Below, in pieces: positions 34,207 to 43,482 of a stretch of DNA of 64,000 nucleotides. Numbering within the stretch: the first letter of the stretch is position 1; the number at the start of each line of letters is the position of its first letter. A program made the position numbers and the translations under genes. Under the pieces are notes generated by a model. That model worked only from the letters and a program-made list of their open reading frames with translations. It ran no database searches and was not told the DNA's origin. The stretch comes from Bog-756 sp963824645 (lineage in GTDB: Bacteria; Actinomycetota; Acidimicrobiia; Acidimicrobiales; RAAP-2), in the NCBI GenBank assembly GCA_963824645.1, contig CAWGQC010000011.1:62001-126000 (forward strand), read 5' to 3'.

Positions 34207-35370
34207 GTGGCTGAGCTAGAGATCGGCATCTTCAAATCAGGGCGGAGGGCGTACGGGTTCGACGACATCGCCATCGTTCCCAGCCGCCGCACCCGTGATC
34301 CGGAAGATGTGGACATCAGCTGGGAGATCGACGCCTACCGGTTCGAACTGCCGCTCATGGCCGCCGCCATGGACGGTGTGGTCAGCCCGTCCACCGCCAT
34401 CGAGATCGGCCGCCTCGGCGGTCTGGGCGTCCTCAACCTGGAAGGTCTGTGGACCCGTTACGAGGACCCGACCCCTCTGTTCGACGAGATCCGCGAGCTG
34501 CCGGCCGAGAAGGCCACCGCCCGCATGCAGCAGATGTACGCCGAGCCGGTGCAGATGGAGTTGGTCACCTCCCGGATCAAGGAGATGAAGGCGGCGGGGA
34601 TCACCACCGCCGCTTCGGTCACCCCCCAGAAGACGACCGATTTCGCCGCCGCCCTCCTGGCCGCCGAGCTCGATCTGCTGGTCATCCAGGGGACGGTGGT
34701 ATCGGCCGAGCACGTGTCCAAAACGGTCGAGCCCCTCAACCTCAAGCGGTTCATCCGCGAGTTCGAGATCCCGGTGGTGGTGGGCGGTTGCGCCTCCTAC
34801 CAGGCCGGGCTCCACCTCATGCGCACCGGCGCGGTGGGTGTACTGGTCGGCGTGGGCCCGGGCAACGCCTGCACCACCCGCGGCGTGCTGGGCATCGGGG
34901 TGCCCCAGGCCACGGCCATCGCCGATGTGGCCGGGGCCCGCATGCGCCACCTCGACGAGACGGGCGTCTACTGCCAGGTCATCGCCGACGGAGGCATGGC
35001 CAAGGGGGGGGACATCGCCAAGGCGGTGGCCTGTGGCGCCGACGCCGTCATGCTGGGCTCACCCCTGTCGTCGGCGGTGGAGGCGCCGGCCCGCGGCTTC
35101 CACTGGGGTATGGCCACCTTCCACCCCACTCTGCCCCGGGGCGCCCGGGTCCAGACCACCACCCGGGGGACCCTCCAGGAGATTCTGCTCGGTCCGGCCC
35201 ACGAGAACGACGGTCGCATGAACCTGTTCGGGGCCCTACGCACGGCCATGGCCACCTGCGGCTACCAGACGGTGAAGGAATTCCAAAAGGCCGAAGTGAT
35301 GGTGGCGCCGGCCCTCCAGACCGAAGGAAAAGATCTGCAGCGCTCCCAGGGTGTCGGCATGGGCCATTGA
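34207..35370 (+). CDS. guaB3: GuaB3 family IMP dehydrogenase-related protein
   Basis: Member of the IMP dehydrogenase/GMP reductase TIM-barrel family lacking CBS domains. LPLMAAAMDGVVSP, the catalytic Cys in GPGNACTTRG and VIADGGMAKGGDIAKAVACG are present. It matches the actinobacterial GuaB3 branch, whose exact reaction is less settled than that of GuaB2. GTG 34207 has GAGAGGA about eight bases upstream and gives 387 residues. It is followed, with a TTGA overlap, by guaA, supporting a role in guanine nucleotide synthesis or salvage. Confidence 0.92.
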   Translation: MAELEIGIFKSGRRAYGFDDIAIVPSRRTRDPEDVDISWEIDAYRFELPLMAAAMDGVVSPSTAIEIGRLGGLGVLNLEGLWTRYEDPTPLFDEIRELPAEKATARMQQMYAEPVQMELVTSRIKEMKAAGITTAASVTPQKTTDFAAALLAAELDLLVIQGTVVSAEHVSKTVEPLNLKRFIREFEIPVVVGGCASYQAGLHLMRTGAVGVLVGVGPGNACTTRGVLGIGVPQATAIADVAGARMRHLDETGVYCQVIADGGMAKGGDIAKAVACGADAVMLGSPLSSAVEAPARGFHWGMATFHPTLPRGARVQTTTRGTLQEILLGPAHENDGRMNLFGALRTAMATCGYQTVKEFQKAEVMVAPALQTEGKDLQRSQGVGMGH

Positions 35371-36995
35371 GCCCGGCTTCCCCCGTCTCTGGTGACGCAG
35401 GTGCCGGCCCCGTCCTGGTGGTCGACTTCGGTGCCCAATACGCCCAGCTGATCGCCCGCCGGGTCCGAGAGGCCCACGTCTACTCGGAGATCGTTCCTCA
35501 TACGGCCACAGCGGCCGAGCTCACCGCCCGGCGTCCGGCCGGGATCATCCTGTCGGGAGGGCCCAAGTCGGTCAACGACACGCCGGCCCCGCTCATCGAT
35601 CCGGCCATCTACGACGCCGGCGTCCCCATTCTGGGCATCTGCTACGGCGCCCAGCTCCTGTGCCAGCAGCTGGGGGGCGAAGTGTCCCGTACCGGCCGGG
35701 GCGAGTACGGGCGTACCCCGCTGACTGTCACCGCTCCGTCGCCCTTGTTCGTCGACTGGCCCGGACAAGGCGAGGTGTGGATGAGCCACGCCGATGCCAT
35801 CACTACCGTCCCCGAAGGGTTCGTGGCCACGGCCACCAGCCCCGACGCCCCGGTAGCCGCCCTCCACGACGACCGACGGGCCATTTTCGGCGTCCAGTTC
35901 CATCCCGAGGTGGTCCACACCGAGCGAGGCCGCGATCTACTCGAGCACTTCCTCTACGACGTGTGCGGTTGTCCACCGGCCTGGACCCACACCTCGATCA
36001 TCGAGTCGCAGGTGGAATCGGTCCGGTCGCGGGTCGGATCCTCACCGGTGCTGTGTGCCCTGTCCGGAGGGGTCGACTCGGCGGTGGCCGCCGCTCTCGT
36101 CCACAAGGCGGTCGGTGACCAACTCACCTGTGTCTACGTCGACACCGGTCTCATGCGGGCCAATGAGAGCGAGCAGGTGGAGGAGACCTTCCGCCGCCAG
36201 TTCCGCATCGACCTGGTCCACGTAAAAGCGGCCGACCGCTTCTTCGACGCCCTGGCCGGGGTGATCGATCCCGAGGAGAAGCGAAAGATCATCGGGGAGC
36301 TGTTCATCCGCATCTTCGAGGAAGTGGCCCGCGATCTGGTCATCGAGCAGTTCGACCCGGACGGCTCGGCTACCCCGACCGACAGGTCGGCGGTGGAAAC
36401 CGACGCCGCCGCCGGCTATCTGGTGCAGGGCACCCTCTATCCCGACGTCATCGAATCGGGCTCGGACAGCGCCGCCATCATCAAGTCCCACCACAACGTG
36501 GGCGGGCTCCCCGATGACCTGGCCTTCGATCTGGTCGAGCCCCTCCGTCTGCTGTTCAAGGACGAGGTGCGGGCGGTCGGCGAGGAACTGGGCCTGCCCC
36601 CCGACATCATCTGGCGCCAACCCTTCCCCGGTCCCGGCTTGGCGGTACGCATCGTGGGAGAGGTCACCCCCGAGCGGGCCGAGATTCTCCGGGCGGCCGA
36701 TGCCATCGTGGTCGAGGAGATCCGCCGGGCCGGCCTCTATCGCGACCTGTGGCAGAGCTTCGCCGTCCTTCCCGCCGTCCGCTCGGTGGGCGTGATGGGC
36801 GACGGCCGCACCTACGCCTATCCGGTCATCATCCGCGCCGTCACCAGTGACGACGCCATGACGGCGGACTGGGCCCGCTTGCCCTACGACGTGCTCGAGC
36901 GCCTCTCCTCACGCATCATCAACGAGGTCGAGGGCGTCAACCGGGTGGCTCTGGACATCACCTCCAAGCCACCTGGAACCATCGAGTGGGAATGA
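35367..36995 (+). CDS. guaA: GMP synthase (glutamine-hydrolysing), TTG start
   Basis: Converts XMP to GMP. Glutamine amidotransferase domain about 14-205 with nucleophile in GICYGAQLLCQQLGG; ATP-pyrophosphatase P loop SGGVDSAVAAAL; dimerisation domain at the end (RQPFPGPGLAVRI, SKPPGTIEWE). No ATG or GTG occurs near the family start. TTG 35367 overlaps the guaB3 stop (TTGA) and puts 13 residues before VLVVDFGAQYAQLIARRV. 542 residues. The ATGA at its end couples it to pcrA. Confidence 0.96.
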   Translation: MSPASPVSGDAGAGPVLVVDFGAQYAQLIARRVREAHVYSEIVPHTATAAELTARRPAGIILSGGPKSVNDTPAPLIDPAIYDAGVPILGICYGAQLLCQQLGGEVSRTGRGEYGRTPLTVTAPSPLFVDWPGQGEVWMSHADAITTVPEGFVATATSPDAPVAALHDDRRAIFGVQFHPEVVHTERGRDLLEHFLYDVCGCPPAWTHTSIIESQVESVRSRVGSSPVLCALSGGVDSAVAAALVHKAVGDQLTCVYVDTGLMRANESEQVEETFRRQFRIDLVHVKAADRFFDALAGVIDPEEKRKIIGELFIRIFEEVARDLVIEQFDPDGSATPTDRSAVETDAAAGYLVQGTLYPDVIESGSDSAAIIKSHHNVGGLPDDLAFDLVEPLRLLFKDEVRAVGEELGLPPDIIWRQPFPGPGLAVRIVGEVTPERAEILRAADAIVVEEIRRAGLYRDLWQSFAVLPAVRSVGVMGDGRTYAYPVIIRAVTSDDAMTADWARLPYDVLERLSSRIINEVEGVNRVALDITSKPPGTIEWE

Positions 36996-39517
36996 CCGAC
37001 GTGGCCGGGGGCGCCGTTCCGCTCCCCGACGGCGAACCGGCTTACGACGACAGCCTCTTCGCCGAGGACGCCTTCGACGATGCCGTAGCCGAAGGGGAGC
37101 GGCGTCGGGACGCCGAGGAACGGGAAGCGGCGGCCCGGGCGGAACGGGCCGAGGCCCTCCTGGAGGGACTCACCGGCCCCCAGCGGGCGGCGGTCGTTCA
37201 CCGGGGTGGCCCTCTGCTCATCGTGGCCGGGGCCGGTTCGGGCAAGACCCGGGTCCTGACCCGCCGCATCGCCCACCTCATCGCCACCGGCGACGCCGCC
37301 CCGTGGCAGATCCTGGCCATCACATTCACCAACAAATCGGCCGATGAGATGAGGCGGCGGGTGGCCGATCTGGTGGGCCGCCGGGCCGCCCGTATGTGGG
37401 TGTCGACTTTCCACTCAGCCTGCGTGCGCATCCTGCGGGCCCACGGCGACCGTCTCGGTTACAAGGGTTCCTTCACCATCTATGACGACGCCGACTCCCG
37501 GCGGCTCATCGAGATCGTCTGTCGCGAGCTGGAGATCGACACCAAGAAGCTCTCGCCCCGTTCGATCCAGGGTCAGATCAGCCAGGCCAAGTCCTCCCAG
37601 CTGGGCCCCCGGGAGTACCGGGCCGCCGCCCTCACCATCTTCGACCGTCGTGTGGCCGACGTGTTCGACCTCTACCAGCAGCGCATGGTCGAAGCCAACG
37701 CCATGGACTTCGACGATCTCCTGTCCAACGCCGTGCGCCTGTTCGCGGAGAACCCCGATGTGCTCGACCATTACCGCACCCGGTTCACCCACATCCTCAT
37801 CGACGAGTACCAGGACACCAACGCCGTGCAGAACGCACTGGCCGTCCAGCTGGCCGGGGGCCACCGCAACATCGTGGTGGTGGGGGACAGTGACCAGTCG
37901 GTCTACCGCTTCCGGGGCGCCGACATCACCAACATCCTCGAGTTCGAGCGCGAGTTCCCCGACGCCACCGCCATCACCCTCGACCAGAACTTCCGGTCCA
38001 CCCAGACCATCCTCGACGCCGCCAACGCCGTCATAGTCAACAACCTCTCCCGCAAGCCCAAAACCTTGTGGACCGACGCCGGCGAGGGTGAGCGCATCGT
38101 CCGCTACCGGGCGGAGGACGAGTACGACGAGGGAGCCTGGGTGGCCCATGAGATCACCCGACTCCACCGCGAGCAGGGTCTGCGCTGGGGTGACGTCGCC
38201 ATCTTCTACCGGACCAACGCGCAGAGCCGCGCCCTCGAGGAAGCCATGGTCCGGGCCGAGGTCCCCTACCGCGTGGTGGGCGGCACCAAGTTCTACGACC
38301 GCCGCGAGGTCAAGGACGTCATGGCCTATCTACGGGTCCTGGTCAATCCCGACGACGAGGTCAGCTGGCGACGGATCGTCAACGTCCCCAAGCGGGGGGT
38401 GGGGGAAACATCGGTGGCCAAGCTGGCGGGCTGGTCGGGCCGAGAGGGGATGTCCTTCGGGGAGGCGGTGGCCCACGCCGACGAAGCCGGCCTGCCGGCC
38501 AAGGCCTCGGCCGCCCTCCGCGGGTTGTCCAGCCTGCTCGACGACCTGCGTCGGCAGATGGCCGTGCCCGCCCTGGTCGATGAGAACGGCGAGGCTGTGG
38601 CCCCCGGCCAGGATGACCCAGAGGTCGAGGACGTAGAGGTCGAGGACGCAGAGATCGAGGACGGAGGGGCTGAGGGCGGGCCGGCGAGCACCGACGGCGT
38701 TCTCCTGCCCGGCGCCCTGGTGTCGGCCGTGGTCGAGCGCAGCGGCTACCGCAGTGAGCTGTTGGCCGAAGGGACCATCGAGGCCCTGGGGCGGGTGGAG
38801 AACGTCGACGAGCTGGTCGGGGTGGCCGACGAGTACCGCACCCTGGCTGAATTCCTGGAGGCGGCTTCGCTGGTCAGTGACGCCGACGACCTCGACGGCG
38901 ACGGCAGCACCGTCTCGTTGATGACCATGCACATCGCCAAGGGCCTCGAGTTCCCGGCCGTGTTTCTGGTCGGTCTGGAGGACGGGGTCTTCCCTCACCT
39001 GCGCTCCCTCGGGGATCCGGTCGAGCTGGAGGAGGAAAGGCGGCTCTGCTACGTGGGCATCACCCGGGCCGAGCGCCACCTCTACCTGTCGCATGCCTGG
39101 AGCCGGATGCTGTTCGGGACGACCTCGTCCAACATCCCGAGCCGCTTCCTCAACGAGATTCCGACCGAGCTGTTGCGGGACGTGGGTGGCGATTCGGGCC
39201 GGCCCACCTTTGGTCGAGGCGGCCGGTCGGCGCTGGCCGACGATGACGGAGGGACGCCGGGACGGAGCGTGTTCGGGCGGGGACACCGGGACGAGAGCGC
39301 CTTCGACGCCACCGGTCGCCACCGCCCGGCGCCGCCCTCCAGCGGGGCGGAGCTGCTGGGCCTGGCTGCCGGTGACCGGGTGGTCCACGGCAAGTGGGGC
39401 GAAGGCAGGGTCATCGAGGCCTCGGAACCGGGCGAGGAGGCCGAGGCGGTGGTTGATTTCCCATCGGTGGGGCGTAAGAAATTGCTGTTGCGGATGGCCC
39501 CCGTCAAGCGCGCTTAG
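36992..39517 (+). CDS. pcrA: ATP-dependent DNA helicase PcrA/UvrD
   Basis: SF1 3'-5' helicase for repair and rolling-circle replication. Walker A AGAGSGKT is at residues 79-86; DEYQDTN, VVGDSDQSVYRFRGAD, LDQNFRSTQTIL, TMHIAKGLEFPAVFLVG and CYVGITRAERHLYLSHA are the later helicase motifs. An acidic insert of three 15-bp repeats (38621-38665, Glu-Val-Glu-Asp type) lies in the 2B region. The C-terminal tail ends in a Tudor-like segment (GDRVVHGKWGEGRVIE). ATG 36992 overlaps guaA; GTG 36986 is an alternative. 841 residues. Confidence 0.97.
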   Translation: MTDVAGGAVPLPDGEPAYDDSLFAEDAFDDAVAEGERRRDAEEREAAARAERAEALLEGLTGPQRAAVVHRGGPLLIVAGAGSGKTRVLTRRIAHLIATGDAAPWQILAITFTNKSADEMRRRVADLVGRRAARMWVSTFHSACVRILRAHGDRLGYKGSFTIYDDADSRRLIEIVCRELEIDTKKLSPRSIQGQISQAKSSQLGPREYRAAALTIFDRRVADVFDLYQQRMVEANAMDFDDLLSNAVRLFAENPDVLDHYRTRFTHILIDEYQDTNAVQNALAVQLAGGHRNIVVVGDSDQSVYRFRGADITNILEFEREFPDATAITLDQNFRSTQTILDAANAVIVNNLSRKPKTLWTDAGEGERIVRYRAEDEYDEGAWVAHEITRLHREQGLRWGDVAIFYRTNAQSRALEEAMVRAEVPYRVVGGTKFYDRREVKDVMAYLRVLVNPDDEVSWRRIVNVPKRGVGETSVAKLAGWSGREGMSFGEAVAHADEAGLPAKASAALRGLSSLLDDLRRQMAVPALVDENGEAVAPGQDDPEVEDVEVEDAEIEDGGAEGGPASTDGVLLPGALVSAVVERSGYRSELLAEGTIEALGRVENVDELVGVADEYRTLAEFLEAASLVSDADDLDGDGSTVSLMTMHIAKGLEFPAVFLVGLEDGVFPHLRSLGDPVELEEERRLCYVGITRAERHLYLSHAWSRMLFGTTSSNIPSRFLNEIPTELLRDVGGDSGRPTFGRGGRSALADDDGGTPGRSVFGRGHRDESAFDATGRHRPAPPSSGAELLGLAAGDRVVHGKWGEGRVIEASEPGEEAEAVVDFPSVGRKKLLLRMAPVKRA
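38621..38665 (+). repeat. Three 15-bp repeats in pcrA
   Basis: GAGGTCGAGGACGTA and two near copies at 38621, 38636 and 38651 encode three consecutive five-residue acidic units. In-frame expansion of a disordered loop. Confidence 0.85.
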
Positions 39518-39529
39518 CGTTCCCGCCCC

Positions 39530-40291
39530 TCAGCCGGGTACCCGGCGCCACAGGGCCCGGGGTAGGTGGCGGATGACGACCGTGGCCCAGCGCAGGATCG
39601 GGGGGGCGTAGACCACGGGGGCACCCGAGATGATCCCCTGGGCCACAGCCTCGGCCACCGCCTCGGGGGTGGTGGCGAAGGGCGCCGGCTGCATCCCCTC
39701 GGTCATCCGACCGACGACGAATCCGGGGCGGACAATGGTGACGGCCACACCCGAACCCACCAGCGAGTCGGCCAGCCCCTGGGCGAAGGCGTCGAGCCCG
39801 GCCTTTGACGAGCCGTAGATGAAATTGGCCCGCCGGGCCCGTTCACCGGCCACCGACGAGAGCACGATGATCCGACCATGGCCCTGGTGTCGCAGGCGGT
39901 CGGCCACGGCCAGGAGGGCGGCGGCCAGACCCACGTAGTTGGTGGTCATGACGGCGGCGGCGGCGGCCGGATCGTGTTCGTCGACCCCCTGGTCGCCGAG
40001 GACACCGGCCGCCGCGATGACCAGGTCCATGTCACCGAACCGGGCGAACACGTCCCGGGCGAAAGCGGCGTGGTGGGCGCTGTCATCGGTGTCGAAGGCC
40101 ACCGCTTCGACCACCTCGGCTCCCGCCTCCCGGGCCTCGGCTACCGCCTGGTCGAGGCGCGGTCCCTCCCGGCCGGCCAGGACGACTGTCCGGCACCGGC
40201 CGGGCACCAGAGTGGCCACCACTGCCCGGGCAATTTCGGAGGAGCCCCCGAGGACGAGGAGCGACTGGGGCCGTCCGGTGGCGTCGATCAA
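39530..40291 (-). CDS. dprE2: Decaprenylphosphoryl-2-keto-erythro-pentose reductase
   Basis: NADH-dependent SDR that, with DprE1, epimerises decaprenyl-phosphoryl-ribose to decaprenyl-phosphoryl-arabinose. The dinucleotide loop is GGSSEI (15-20), with Ser144/145, Tyr158 and Lys162 catalytic (VLSSVAGER, FIYGSSKAG). It aligns from MIDATGRPQS through ALWRRVPG with M. tuberculosis DprE2; 253 residues against 254. The TTG start has GGAGG with six-base spacing and overlaps the dprE1 stop (TTGA). Ends 12 bases from convergent pcrA. Confidence 0.93.
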   Translation of the reverse strand: MIDATGRPQSLLVLGGSSEIARAVVATLVPGRCRTVVLAGREGPRLDQAVAEAREAGAEVVEAVAFDTDDSAHHAAFARDVFARFGDMDLVIAAAGVLGDQGVDEHDPAAAAAVMTTNYVGLAAALLAVADRLRHQGHGRIIVLSSVAGERARRANFIYGSSKAGLDAFAQGLADSLVGSGVAVTIVRPGFVVGRMTEGMQPAPFATTPEAVAEAVAQGIISGAPVVYAPPILRWATVVIRHLPRALWRRVPG

Positions 40292-41811
40292 GACGATCCT
40301 CCTTCGGTCGAGGGGGCGAGGACGGGCGGGGTGGATGACGGCGGAGTCGCCGGACGGGCTCGGGGGTGGCCGCCCTTCGTGCCGGAACGGCCCACTGACG
40401 GAACAGGCGCCACCGGACGGTCGCCACATAGTCCGAGCCGCCGGCCCAGGTCGGAGCGGAGGACGCCGTCGGGGTCCACCCGGTCGCGCACCGCCATCCA
40501 CCGGTCCACCCCGGGGTACATGGATCGGAAGGCGTCTGCCGACAGACGGGAGTCCTTGGCCAGATAGACCCGGCCCCCGACCGCCGCCACCTGATCGTCG
40601 AGGCGGTCGAGGAGGGGTCCGAGCCCGGCCGACCCCACCGGCAGGTCGAGGGCCAGGGTCCACCCCGAGCGGGGGAAGGAGAGGGGCCCTGGGCTGGCCG
40701 GGCCGAACCGTTTGAGCACAGCTAGAAAGGAAGCCAGCCGGACCCCGGCGATCTGTTCGATGATCCGACGCACCACCTCGGTATCCTCGTCGCCCACCAC
40801 GAACTGGTACTGGAGGAAGCCCTTCGGTCCGTACAGGCGGTTCCAGGCGCCCACCCCGTCCAGCGGGTGGAAGTAGCCGGCCAGGGTCTCGATCTTCCCG
40901 GTCTGATGGCGGGGAGCCTTGCGGAACCAGACTTCGTTGAAGGCGCCCACGGTGAGCGGGTTGAGCAGGCCGCCGGGCGGGGTGAGGGGGACCGACAGCG
41001 GCGTCCGGGGGCGGAAGGCCCGGGCTTTGGCGGCGGGACGACGCAGCCGTTCGGGCAACTGTTCGTAGCGTGCGTGATTGCCCCGGGTCAGCACCGACCG
41101 TCCCAGTCCGCGGCCGGTGGCCTGGCAGTCGATCCACGCCACCGAATAACGGTAGGCGTGGTCGCCGGTGGCCATCATGGCCATGGCCGCGTCGAGATCG
41201 GCGGCCCGCTCGGTGTCGACGGTCATGTAACTGGTCTCCACCGGCACCATCTGCACCACGGCCCGGGTGATCAAGCCGGTCAGTCCCATTCCCCCGGCCG
41301 TGGCCCAGAAGAGGTCGGAGTCGGACGAAGGGGACACGGTGACCACTCCTCGGGGAGTGACCAGAGTCAACTGGTGCACGTGGGAGCAGAACCCGCCGTC
41401 GGCGTGATGGTTCTTGCCGTGGATGTCGGCGGCGATGGCACCGCCGATGGTGACCATGCGGGTACCGGGGGTCACCGGCACGAACCAACCCAGGGGAACC
41501 AACCGCTCCATGAGGGTTTCCAAGCTGACCCCGGCTCCGGCGGTGACGGTGCCCGAGGTCAGGTCCACGTGATGGATGGTGTCCAGCCCGGTGGTGTCGA
41601 CGACCAGGCCGCCGGCATTCTGGGCGGCGTCCCCGTAGCTACGACCGAGGCCGCGGGCGATGATCCCCCTGCCCTGACCGGCGGCCGAGGCCACCGCTTC
41701 GGCCATGGCCCGCTCGATCCCGTCGGCATCGACGGCCCGGACCACCTCGGCGGTGGTGGGGGCGGCGCGCCCCCATCCCGAGAGCGAGGTCCGGCGGCCC
41801 GACGCGGCCAT
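40288..41811 (-). CDS. dprE1: Decaprenylphospho-beta-D-ribofuranose 2-oxidase
   Basis: FAD enzyme of the periplasm or membrane face that oxidises the 2' position of decaprenyl-phosphoryl-ribose. GLGRSYGDAAQN, TVGGAIA-like TIGGAIAADIHGKNHH, GGMGLTGLITRAV, GPKGFLQYQFVVGD and VYLAKDSRLSADAF match mycobacterial DprE1. Residue 387 (codon at 40651-40653) is Ala in WTLALDLP, where M. tuberculosis has Cys387 in WNICVDFP. 507 residues against 461; the extra is a Pro/Ser-rich C-terminal tail of about 45. ATG 41811 overlaps the ubiA stop. Confidence 0.95.
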   Translation of the reverse strand: MAASGRRTSLSGWGRAAPTTAEVVRAVDADGIERAMAEAVASAAGQGRGIIARGLGRSYGDAAQNAGGLVVDTTGLDTIHHVDLTSGTVTAGAGVSLETLMERLVPLGWFVPVTPGTRMVTIGGAIAADIHGKNHHADGGFCSHVHQLTLVTPRGVVTVSPSSDSDLFWATAGGMGLTGLITRAVVQMVPVETSYMTVDTERAADLDAAMAMMATGDHAYRYSVAWIDCQATGRGLGRSVLTRGNHARYEQLPERLRRPAAKARAFRPRTPLSVPLTPPGGLLNPLTVGAFNEVWFRKAPRHQTGKIETLAGYFHPLDGVGAWNRLYGPKGFLQYQFVVGDEDTEVVRRIIEQIAGVRLASFLAVLKRFGPASPGPLSFPRSGWTLALDLPVGSAGLGPLLDRLDDQVAAVGGRVYLAKDSRLSADAFRSMYPGVDRWMAVRDRVDPDGVLRSDLGRRLGLCGDRPVAPVPSVGRSGTKGGHPRARPATPPSSTPPVLAPSTEGGSS

Positions 41812-42764
41812 CAGCCGTAGACGCCGCAGGCGAACAGGGCGATCCAACAGATGCCGTAGATCTGGAGCCGGCGGTCGCGGAGGGCCAGCTCCTCGGGCTC
41901 GGCGCCCTCTCCGGCATCGAGCAGGCGCATTATATGGAGCAGGGCGATGGTGAAGGGGATGATGGTCAGCTGAAACCAGACAGGGTCGTGACCGTGGTGG
42001 ACCTGGCCGGCCCGCTCGAAGGCCCACAGGCAGTAGGCGGTGACGGTCACCGCGGCGGCGAAAGTCCTCACCGAGCGGAGGAAGCTCGGGGTGTAGGAGC
42101 CCAACGTCTGACGGACGCCGTCGTGGTCGGTCTGCTGTTCGGTCAGCAGGTGCATTTCTCCCGAGCGTTTCCCGGTCACCACCAGCAACGAACCGAACGA
42201 GGCCACGATCAGGAACCAGTTGGACAGGGGGACGCCGGAAGCCACCCCGCCGGCGATGGCCCGGAGGACGAACCCGGCGCTGACAGCGGCCAGATCGAGG
42301 ACGGGTTCGTTCTTGAGGCCGAGGGAGTAGGCCACGTTGACCACGGCGTAGATGCCCATGACGAGGGCCAGACGCCACCCGGCCAGCCAGGATCCGAGCC
42401 CGGCCGAGGCGGCCATCAGCACGAAGCCCAGGACCAGGGCCATGGTCACGCTGACCTGGCCGGAGGGGATGGGCCGATTCCGTTTGGAGGGGTGGTTGGC
42501 GTCGGAAGCGACGTCGATGGCGTCGTTGACGAAGTAGGTGCCCGAGGCGGCGACGCAGAAGATGGCGAAGGCGGCGACCGTGCGGCCGAAGATGCCGGCG
42601 TGGAAGAGGACGCCGGCGGCGGCCGGTGCCACCACCACCAGGAGGTTCTTGGTCCACTGGCGGGGTCGGCTGAGCCGGACCAGTCCGAGGAGGAGGGAGG
42701 ACCGCGCCGGATTGCCGCCAGCCTGTTGGTCGGGTCTTTCCACAGCTTCAGCCGGAGTGGTCAA
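41811..42764 (-). CDS. ubiA: Decaprenyl-phosphate phosphoribosyltransferase (UbiA family)
   Basis: Membrane prenyltransferase transferring phosphoribose from PRPP to decaprenyl phosphate, the first step toward the arabinose donor. The Mg-diphosphate motif is Asn80-Asp81, Asp84, Asp88 (YFVNDAIDVASDA), followed by KRNRPIPSG; the second motif is YSLGLKNEPVLDLAAVS. About nine hydrophobic segments. TTG start at 42764 with GAGGA six bases upstream; 317 residues. The adjacency to dprE1 and dprE2 favours this role over quinone synthesis. Confidence 0.92.
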   Translation of the reverse strand: MTTPAEAVERPDQQAGGNPARSSLLLGLVRLSRPRQWTKNLLVVVAPAAAGVLFHAGIFGRTVAAFAIFCVAASGTYFVNDAIDVASDANHPSKRNRPIPSGQVSVTMALVLGFVLMAASAGLGSWLAGWRLALVMGIYAVVNVAYSLGLKNEPVLDLAAVSAGFVLRAIAGGVASGVPLSNWFLIVASFGSLLVVTGKRSGEMHLLTEQQTDHDGVRQTLGSYTPSFLRSVRTFAAAVTVTAYCLWAFERAGQVHHGHDPVWFQLTIIPFTIALLHIMRLLDAGEGAEPEELALRDRRLQIYGICWIALFACGVYG

Positions 42765-42920
42765 GAGGCGTCCTCGGAGTTCGGGTGATGCCGCAGGCGC
42801 CAGAGCGAAGGTAGCACGGACCCCTGTCCCCAGGGTCGGACCATGGCGGTACCGGCCCCTCGGGCGGCGCCGGTGCCCGACGTGACCTGGGCCGTCTGGG
42901 CCTGACGGGGCGTCAGCGCT

Positions 42921-42926
42921 TAGTAT
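42921..42926 (+). promoter_or_regulatory. Start-proximal TAGTAT element (cobalamin-binding protein)
   Basis: TAGTAT ends eight bases before GTG 42935. Confidence 0.45.
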
Positions 42927-42934
42927 CTGCCCTC

Positions 42935-43351
42935 GTGATCCGCCCGTACCGAGTGGTTGTGGCCAAACCCGGGCTGGACGGTCATGACCGGGGGGCCAAG
43001 GTCATCGCCCGGGCGCTTCGGGATGCGGGATTCGAGGTCATCTACACCGGGCTTCACCAGACGGCGGAACAGGTGGTTCAGGCGGTGATCCAGGAGGACG
43101 CCGATGCGGTGGGCCTCTCCCTGCTGTCCGGCGCCCACCTCACCCTGGTGCCCCGGGTGGTCGAGGGTCTGAAGGATCAGGGCCGGGACGACGTACTGGT
43201 CCTGGTGGGGGGCATCATTCCCGCCCCCGACATCCCGGTACTCAAGGAGATGGGGGTGGCCGAGGTGTTCACGCCGGGGGCCCCGCTCCCGGCCATCGTG
43301 TCCCGCATCGGCGAGGCCCTCGACGAGCGTGAGAGTGGAGTGACAGCCTGA
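42935..43351 (+). CDS. Cobalamin-binding subunit of an acyl-CoA mutase
   Basis: A stand-alone B12-binding domain of 138 residues like the C-terminal part of methylmalonyl-CoA mutase or the small subunit of isobutyryl-CoA mutase. VVVAKPGLDGHDRGAKVIARAL contains the cobalt-coordinating His of DxHxxG; GLSLLSGAH and VGGIIPAPD hold the nucleotide loop. The catalytic subunit is not in this window. Its place before sucC-sucD suggests the methylmalonyl-CoA to succinyl-CoA step, but the substrate cannot be settled from this subunit alone. Confidence 0.88.
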   Translation: MIRPYRVVVAKPGLDGHDRGAKVIARALRDAGFEVIYTGLHQTAEQVVQAVIQEDADAVGLSLLSGAHLTLVPRVVEGLKDQGRDDVLVLVGGIIPAPDIPVLKEMGVAEVFTPGAPLPAIVSRIGEALDERESGVTA

Positions 43352-43482
43352 CCCTACGATCCGGTGGGGGCGGCGCCGTAGCTTCCCGGTGGGCCGGCCG
43401 TGCCCGAGCCGTCCGCCTTCCATCCGGGCCGCATCGGAGCCGCGAGTAGACAGGGACAGGAACAACCGAAGCACGGGCAGAC

